From contig JABGQA010000138.1 in NCBI GenBank assembly GCA_018644665.1, forward strand, positions 149,710-213,709: 64,000 nt of DNA. Direction: 5' to 3'. Below, piece after piece: positions 59,126 through 64,000 of this stretch (position 1 is its first letter; each line of letters starts with the position of its first letter). The DNA comes from Candidatus Poribacteria bacterium. GTDB taxonomy: Bacteria > Poribacteria > WGA-4E > GCA-2687025. The position numbers and the translations under genes were made by a program. The notes beneath the pieces were generated by a model that ran no database searches, was not told the DNA's origin, and worked only from the letters and a program-made list of their open reading frames with translations.

Positions 59126-60727
59126 TCACCCGACGATCGTGTTCGACGGCGAGATGTAGATGTAGTAGCCCGACCCCAACTGGCTCCGGTCGTGCCGATA
59201 CTCGAAGTCGTCCCACGGCGAGTAGCCACGACGGTCGTTCACTGTCGGGTTCGCCAGGACCATCAGCGCCTTGCGCTCCATGTCGACCGTCACGATGTTT
59301 TCGCGATAGTCGCCGATCACGTCGACGCATCCCAGATTGCGTTCGTACTTGCCGCCTTCGGGGAGTCCGCCATCGTCCAGATCCACCATCTCGCCGTCGC
59401 CAGACAGTGTGACGATGCGCTTGTCTTCCTTGCGGATGATGAACGCGACCTCCGGGCCGCCGTCCCAGTGCACCGGCACGAAGTTCTTCCGCTCCCAGTC
59501 GGTCAGATTCAGCCAGTGCGACCCGTCGGGGAGGTATATCGGGAAATGGCCCGATTCGCGCATCCCCGCGTCCACCGCGCCGTACTCGTGACGACCGTCC
59601 TCAGCGGTGTGGGGATGCAATCCGCCGACGCCCGGCGCATGACGCGCCAGCCAGCCGTAATGCGCGTGGCGGAACGGCTCTTTCCACAGCGTCTTTCCGT
59701 GCTGATCGACCAGGTAGACGCCCGTGTTGTTGCTCTCGACGGCGTACCAGATCTGCATCCCGTCCAAGCCCGGCACGATCCGGCCCGGCTTCGAGATGTC
59801 CGTGTGCCCGAACGGCTCCGCCTCCCATCGAACCGTGCCGTCGCCGTTGTAGCACACGCCGCCGCAGATCACCTCCTGCGCGCCGTCGCCGTCGATGTCC
59901 GCGATGTCCAGGTTGTGGCCGCCCGGCCGTTCCTGCTCGACGCGCCAGTCGGCCTTAGCCGTCGCGCCGTTCACGGCGGTCAGGACGACGTTGCGATACG
60001 TCTCGTCCTGCACGACAACGCTCGCAGGGGCGTCCATGCCATGAAGCTGCCCAACCGTCATCATCACGCGCGGCTGCACAGACGGCCACGGAGCTTCCCA
60101 GACATCTTCGCCGGTTTCGCCATCCACGGCTTTCAGTCGTGAGTTGTCGCTCGGCGCCCCGTGCTTCTCGTGCGGGTAGGAACCCACGTGCGAGTGGTAC
60201 ACGACTTCGGTGCGCCCGTCGGCGTTCACGTCCCAACACAGCAGCGGCACGTGCAGCGTGGAGCCGTCCCAGCCGCCGACAGCGGGCAGGTTCGTGTCGC
60301 GTTCCCACAGGAAGTCGCCGTCATGGTGGTACGCGACGATCCACACGCGGCCGTCGCGAACGGCGCGCAGGACGTAACCCAGCTTCCCGTCGTTCGATAG
60401 GTCACCGACGACAATCCCGGGCACGTCGGTGATGGAGTCTTCCAACGGGATGTCGCGCGCGAGGTTCGTAGCTTCCGCCGACGCATCGACGGTGATCTCC
60501 TCGGACTCGGCCCCGCCGACGACGCGAACCCGATAGCGCCGCACGCCGCCTCCAGGCGGGGAGTCGAGCCAGTTCGTGGAGTCCGATATGGGCTTCGCGG
60601 TGACGCTTTCACCGTCTCGCTCGACGTGGAACACAACATCCGGCGCATCTGACGGGAGCAGCCTCCACGACAGGTGCACGACGCCTCCGACACCCGGAAG
60701 TCCCAACAGGAACCGATGCTCGGTCAT
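59126..60727 (-). CDS. Rhamnogalacturonan lyase-like (PL11-type) beta-propeller protein
   Basis: 533 aa. The ATG at 60727 has GGGGGAG 8 nt upstream (a GTG one codon earlier is possible). An N-terminal fibronectin-like segment (VHLSWRLLPSDAPDVVFHVE, then RYRVRVVG) leads into an eight-bladed-propeller pattern with DLSNDGKLGYV, DVNADGRTEVVYH, GGHNLDIADIDGDGAQEVIC. This is the layout of PL11 rhamnogalacturonan endolyases. Substrate cannot be proven; a related propeller hydrolase is possible. It lacks a signal peptide, odd for an endolyase. Operon with GH5 and sulfatase. Confidence 0.75.
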   Translation of the reverse strand: MTEHRFLLGLPGVGGVVHLSWRLLPSDAPDVVFHVERDGESVTAKPISDSTNWLDSPPGGGVRRYRVRVVGGAESEEITVDASAEATNLARDIPLEDSITDVPGIVVGDLSNDGKLGYVLRAVRDGRVWIVAYHHDGDFLWERDTNLPAVGGWDGSTLHVPLLCWDVNADGRTEVVYHSHVGSYPHEKHGAPSDNSRLKAVDGETGEDVWEAPWPSVQPRVMMTVGQLHGMDAPASVVVQDETYRNVVLTAVNGATAKADWRVEQERPGGHNLDIADIDGDGAQEVICGGVCYNGDGTVRWEAEPFGHTDISKPGRIVPGLDGMQIWYAVESNNTGVYLVDQHGKTLWKEPFRHAHYGWLARHAPGVGGLHPHTAEDGRHEYGAVDAGMRESGHFPIYLPDGSHWLNLTDWERKNFVPVHWDGGPEVAFIIRKEDKRIVTLSGDGEMVDLDDGGLPEGGKYERNLGCVDVIGDYRENIVTVDMERKALMVLANPTVNDRRGYSPWDDFEYRHDRSQLGSGYYIYISPSNTIVG

Positions 60728-60751
60728 CACGCCACTCCCCCATAGGGATGG

Positions 60752-61750
60752 TCACTCGCCGTCGATCAGCGTCCGTTTGAGGAACGCGACCTCGTCGAGG
60801 TCGTATTCGGAGCCGTCCGTCCACAGTATGTCGTGGAACCAGCTCTCCGGTTCCGACGCGCCTTCCGGCGATCCCCACGGAAAGTGCGTCTGGGTCTTGC
60901 CATTCACCAGGCCCCACGCATAGCACCCAACGCCGCCGTCCTTGAGTATCGGCAGGTGCGTGCGGTACAGCGACTCGGGTCGACGCATCCACTCGGTACA
61001 CATCATTGGTCGGCCGTGCTTGCGCAACTCGTCTATCTCGGCGCGTAGCGCGGGCGGCTCCCCGTAGTTGTGGAAGCTCACGATGTCCGACTCGCGGAGC
61101 GCGAGCGCGTTGAGTTCAGGGAGGTCCGGCGTCCACACGCCCACGGTCAGCGGCTGCGTCGGCTCCGCGCCGCGCGCCCAGTCGAAGCACGCTTCCACGA
61201 GCGGGTCCGAACTCGCGCCCATGCCCGCGTTGCCGGGCTCGTTGTAGAGGTCCCATGCGATCACCCGGGCGTCTTCGCGGAACTGCCCGACCACGCTCGT
61301 GACGTACCTCTCCAGGGACGGCCACGCCCCACGATCCACGACGCGTTCGTGACCCGGGCTTGGCGTCCATCCGCTGTTGTGCACGCCTGGGGTCGGAGCG
61401 TCCTGTGCGCCCAGGTAGGGCTGCCTGCCGGAGAAGGCGCAGTCGTCGAACACGGTCGGCATCGTCGAGATGCCGTTCGATGTCGCGATCCCCAGGAAAC
61501 GCCGTAGGCGATCCAGGAGCCCGTCCGGGTCCGATTCCCATACGAGGTACTGCACGAAGACGCGGCAACTGTTGAACCCGATGTCTGCGGCCCACTCCAT
61601 CTCACGTACGATGGTCGGCTCGTCGAACGTGTCGGCTTGCCAGAACTCCGTCGTGTTGACGGCCGTACTCGGGACGTAGTTGAAGCCGCACGCCCACCCG
61701 ACGGTCCGCGCCCACTCCGCCGCCCGCTCTGCCGTCCACCGCGCGCCCAT
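60752..61750 (-). CDS. Glycoside hydrolase family 5-like protein
   Basis: 332 aa from the ATG at 61750 (GGAGGA 7 nt upstream). (Beta/alpha)8-barrel motifs: GFNYVPST at strand 1, FNSCRVFVQYLVW at strand 2, the acid/base E171 in WDLYNEPGN, SFHNYG at strand 6, and the nucleophile E253 in MMCTEWMRR. GH5 enzymes cut beta-linked glucans or mannans. No signal peptide is visible from this start. It is the first gene of the operon with the PL11-like protein (24 nt) and sulfatase. Confidence 0.85.
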   Translation of the reverse strand: MGARWTAERAAEWARTVGWACGFNYVPSTAVNTTEFWQADTFDEPTIVREMEWAADIGFNSCRVFVQYLVWESDPDGLLDRLRRFLGIATSNGISTMPTVFDDCAFSGRQPYLGAQDAPTPGVHNSGWTPSPGHERVVDRGAWPSLERYVTSVVGQFREDARVIAWDLYNEPGNAGMGASSDPLVEACFDWARGAEPTQPLTVGVWTPDLPELNALALRESDIVSFHNYGEPPALRAEIDELRKHGRPMMCTEWMRRPESLYRTHLPILKDGGVGCYAWGLVNGKTQTHFPWGSPEGASEPESWFHDILWTDGSEYDLDEVAFLKRTLIDGE

Positions 61751-61907
61751 GCCGCGTTCCTCCGCATTGAGTTTTCGCCGCATTCCGCGCGACGGCTCCA
61801 GACTCGCCGATGCTAGCACGGTCCCTGGCACGTGCGCTTCGGGGTTGAGTCGGAAACTGGCCCATAGCGTTCCCGCGGGAACCGGCACAGCCCTGGGGAA
61901 CGCTCGT

Positions 61908-63266
61908 CTACCGTAGGCTCCATAGCCCCACAATCGCGGCCAGAATCGCCGCGGAAATCGCCACGTATGTGTAGGTGTGATCGCTCACCCAGCCATACTC
62001 GGTGGACACGCTCCGCAGAATCTCGCGCCAAAGCGCTTCCCCACCGTCACCGTTCGTCATGATGACTACCGCTTGCCCCCGCTTCGGATAGGCAACCAGG
62101 CCGCATCGGTACCCCTCATTTGCGCCGGGGTGCAGGAAGTAGAGCCTGTCTCCTCCATCATCGCCCAGCGCCGGTCCCAGGCCGCGGTCCTCGATCTGTG
62201 GCGTGAGCATCTGCGTCGCCATGGCCTGGGAGATGACCCCATCCGACAGACCCTCGTAGGCACGCATCACGCCGATGGCGAACCGTGCCAGGTCCGACGG
62301 CGTGGCCCACATGCTCGCCCCCGCTCCCATTTCGGGGTAGGTGTGCCATCCTCCTGGGATCACTGCGCCATCGCTGCGGTGGCCGCTCGCCGCGATGGCC
62401 CAGGAGCCCTCCGGCAGAGGCGATTCGAACGTGCTGACGGCCATTCCCCACGGATCGAGAACGACGTCCCGCATCACATCCGGGAACGGCGCGCCGGTGA
62501 CGTCCATGAGCAACTGTTGGACCACCATGTATCCGCCACCCGAGTACCGGTACTGCGTCCCAGGGATGGTGTCCACACGGATCGGCGGGGAGTTGGCCGG
62601 GAGCCGTCCGTCCATTACCTGTCGGAGACTGGGTGTCTGTTCACCGTCGGCATAGCCTCGGAATCCGCTCACCGTGACGCCCGCGCTGTGGCTTAGCAAT
62701 CGCCGGAGGGTGACCTTCTCTCGCGCCGTGAACCCCTCCTCCGGCAGCCGCCAGGACGACAAGTTGCGGCTGACATCACCGTCCAGCTCAAGAAGCCCCT
62801 GATCCACGTAGTGCAGGGCGGCGGCCGCGACGACCACCTTCCCTATCGAGGCGGCTTGAAAGAGCGTGTCCGGGGTAACCCGCTCATTCCGACCGGCCGT
62901 GGACACCCCATATCCTCTCGCCCATTCCACCCGGTGGTCGTCTACAACAGCGATGCTGACACCCGGGACGTTGTAGTGCGCCATGCGGTCCGACAGGCTC
63001 ATCGCGCTTCGGCCAGAGCCCTGGTAAGACGCGCGGAGTCCATGCTCTACTCGTCGGATTCTGCTCTCGATTGCGCCGCTCGTGAGCGACGCACTGGCGG
63101 CCGGCTCCGCCTGCAGCATCTCGGCCCGGGTTGACACCTTGTAGGGTGAGTCGCCAATCGTCGCGTCCGTGGCCGGCATGGTTGGGTCTTCAGCCGACTC
63201 GGAGCACGCGACGACGGCGAATGCGACGATGATAGCCGGCAGCCTTCGGTACGCGAGCCATCCCAT
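61908..63266 (-). CDS. Beta-lactamase-like serine hydrolase, lipoprotein with C-terminal membrane segment
   Basis: 452 aa; the ATG at 63266 is at a better distance from GGGGG than the ATG two codons upstream. Lipobox VVAC with C21. The class C/serine-hydrolase fold has S140-I-G-K143 (SxxK). The second motif is Y-S-G in RYSGGGYMVVQQL instead of YxN. HPGANEGYRCG stands in for the KTG-type third motif. The last 20 residues are hydrophobic and probably span the inner membrane. Esterase, D-aminopeptidase or penicillin-binding-like activity is more likely than beta-lactam resistance. Confidence 0.85.
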   Translation of the reverse strand: MGWLAYRRLPAIIVAFAVVACSESAEDPTMPATDATIGDSPYKVSTRAEMLQAEPAASASLTSGAIESRIRRVEHGLRASYQGSGRSAMSLSDRMAHYNVPGVSIAVVDDHRVEWARGYGVSTAGRNERVTPDTLFQAASIGKVVVAAAALHYVDQGLLELDGDVSRNLSSWRLPEEGFTAREKVTLRRLLSHSAGVTVSGFRGYADGEQTPSLRQVMDGRLPANSPPIRVDTIPGTQYRYSGGGYMVVQQLLMDVTGAPFPDVMRDVVLDPWGMAVSTFESPLPEGSWAIAASGHRSDGAVIPGGWHTYPEMGAGASMWATPSDLARFAIGVMRAYEGLSDGVISQAMATQMLTPQIEDRGLGPALGDDGGDRLYFLHPGANEGYRCGLVAYPKRGQAVVIMTNGDGGEALWREILRSVSTEYGWVSDHTYTYVAISAAILAAIVGLWSLR

Positions 63267-63594
63267 GGCCATGCCCCCGCTCGCATGGACGCCGTTGTGG
63301 CGCGTCGTATGCCCGCAGCGCCCGCAATCTCAAACATAGCGCCGGGCGCCGGCGTTTACCCACCGAAGCGTGCAATGCGCGTGGTAAGGACCACGCCGTT
63401 CGCGCGCGCGGATATCCGCCATCGCGGGCCCGCCTGCTGAGCCCTCGTCGGGAGGCGCACGATTTTCGTGGGACAGTGGCGCCGTTGGCGGGGACCTGAT
63501 TGCGCGGGAATATGTGCCTGAGATCGCAGCGGCCGGAGGGCGTGCAGTCGCCTGCGGCGCCGTTCGGTGGGACAGTGCGGCCGTACGGCAGGGC
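63267..63594. other. Intergenic region before the KDPG aldolase gene
   Basis: 328 bp with no supported gene on either strand. The serine-hydrolase promoter should lie here on the minus strand. Confidence 0.4.
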
Positions 63595-64000
63595 TTACGC
63601 GCCGCGCGCGGCCTCGACGGTCTCGCGAAGGTCTCGAGCGGCGGCGGTGAGCAGGTCGAACTTGTGGTCGCGCACCCAGTCCTTCTTCACCAACGCGCTC
63701 CCGATGCCGACGGCCGCGGCTCCAGCGGCGATGTAGTCGCCGATGTTGTCCACGCTGATACCGCCGGTGGGCACGATCGCGAGATGCGGCATCGGGGCGA
63801 GGACGTCTTTCAAGTACCCCGGGCCCACGATGTTCGCCGGGAACACCTTCACGAAATCGGCGCCCAACGTATGCGCGCGGAACATCTCCGTGGGCGTGAA
63901 CGTGCCGGGCATGACCACCTTCTGGTACCGGTGAGCCATGGTGATGACATCCTCAGCCAACACGGGCGAGACGACATACTCCGCCCCCGCGAGGATCGTC
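63595..64000 (-). CDS. eda: KDPG/KHG aldolase, C-terminal part (5' end outside window)
   Basis: The frame is open to the window edge; 134 residues are visible. ILAGAEYVVSPVLAEDVI, then VVMPGTFTPTEMFRAHTLGA, the Schiff-base Lys in FVKVFPAN, then LAIVPTGGISVDNIGDYI as in Eda. It splits 2-keto-3-deoxy-6-phosphogluconate or related acids into pyruvate and an aldehyde. It fits with the IlvD/Edd-type dehydratase and FGGY kinase at the other end of the window, though they are not in one operon. The catalytic Glu near residue 45 is outside the window. Confidence 0.92.
   Translation of the reverse strand, partial: TILAGAEYVVSPVLAEDVITMAHRYQKVVMPGTFTPTEMFRAHTLGADFVKVFPANIVGPGYLKDVLAPMPHLAIVPTGGISVDNIGDYIAAGAAAVGIGSALVKKDWVRDHKFDLLTAAARDLRETVEAARGA

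Noticed and set aside
1..64000. CRISPR arrays, insertion sequences, integrase attachment sites, rRNA genes
   Set aside because: No direct-repeat array, transposase or integrase motif, terminal inverted repeats or rRNA-like stretch was seen when reading through the window.

Overview
The window looks like a chromosomal segment of a high-GC, Gram-negative-type bacterium. The best guess is a Candidatus Poribacteria or a close relative in the FCB/PVC neighbourhood. The reasons are the C-terminal NPFNPETW(I/V)PF modules on two secreted proteins, the mix of sulfatases, a phytanoyl-CoA dioxygenase and Gfo/Idh/MocA oxidoreductases, a CRTAC1-type FG-GAP protein, and many lipoprotein and Sec signals. 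This placement is inference; there is no rRNA or tRNA in the window to test it. Coding density is high, start codons include ATG, GTG and TTG, and AGGAGG-like ribosome sites are common.

Layout. 1-306: 3' end of a diacylglycerol-kinase-like gene. 255-10240 (minus): an NtrC-type two-component pair, then a tight run of a dehydratase of the IlvD/Edd family, a DUF6807-like protein, an FGGY sugar kinase, an M42 peptidase, a DUF6263-like protein and a TPR protein. This reads as a sugar or sugar-acid catabolic operon. 10583-12198: a lipoprotein with a His/Glu/Gly-rich tail and an ECF-like sigma factor fused to a membrane anchor with a similar tail. 12294-16881: two CgeB-like glycosyltransferases flanking decayed genes. 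17284-28127 (plus): an 11-kb block of nine secreted proteins. It holds two tandem beta-rich paralogues, four proteins sharing one N-terminal beta-sandwich module on different C-terminal modules, a DUF916-like protein, and two PD40-propeller/dockerin/NPFNPETW proteins. It is the most novel-looking part of the window.

28231-41399: Nudix hydrolase, radical SAM protein with a flavin-dependent halogenase-like partner, a sulfatase, a low-GC DUF262-HEPN pair that looks like an acquired defence module, a phytanoyl-CoA dioxygenase with an oxidoreductase, a C39-like protein lacking its catalytic residues, a GFA protein, VOC proteins (one broken), a DUF5683 protein and a lipoprotein. 41504-51185: a large zinc-ribbon/adenylate cyclase/ATPase/TPR regulator, SDR, a second oxidoreductase, HD hydrolase, aminotransferase, S1/P1 nuclease-like protein and an SRPBCC protein. 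51384-55182: a 2-oxoacid:ferredoxin oxidoreductase operon with an unknown 74-aa protein between its subunits. 55496-63266: CRTAC1 protein, RpiB, then a GH5-like hydrolase, rhamnogalacturonan-lyase-like protein and sulfatase in one operon, preceded by a beta-lactamase-like serine hydrolase. 63595-64000: C-terminal part of a KDPG aldolase.

Taken together the segment describes a heterotroph of sulfated or plant/algal-type polysaccharides (sulfatases, GH5, PL11-like, sugar kinase, sugar-acid dehydratase, KDPG aldolase) with anaerobic-type 2-oxoacid oxidation and a large investment in surface or secreted proteins. Several gene ends are marked by GC-rich hairpins without a U-tract. No CRISPR array, insertion sequence, rRNA or tRNA gene was found.
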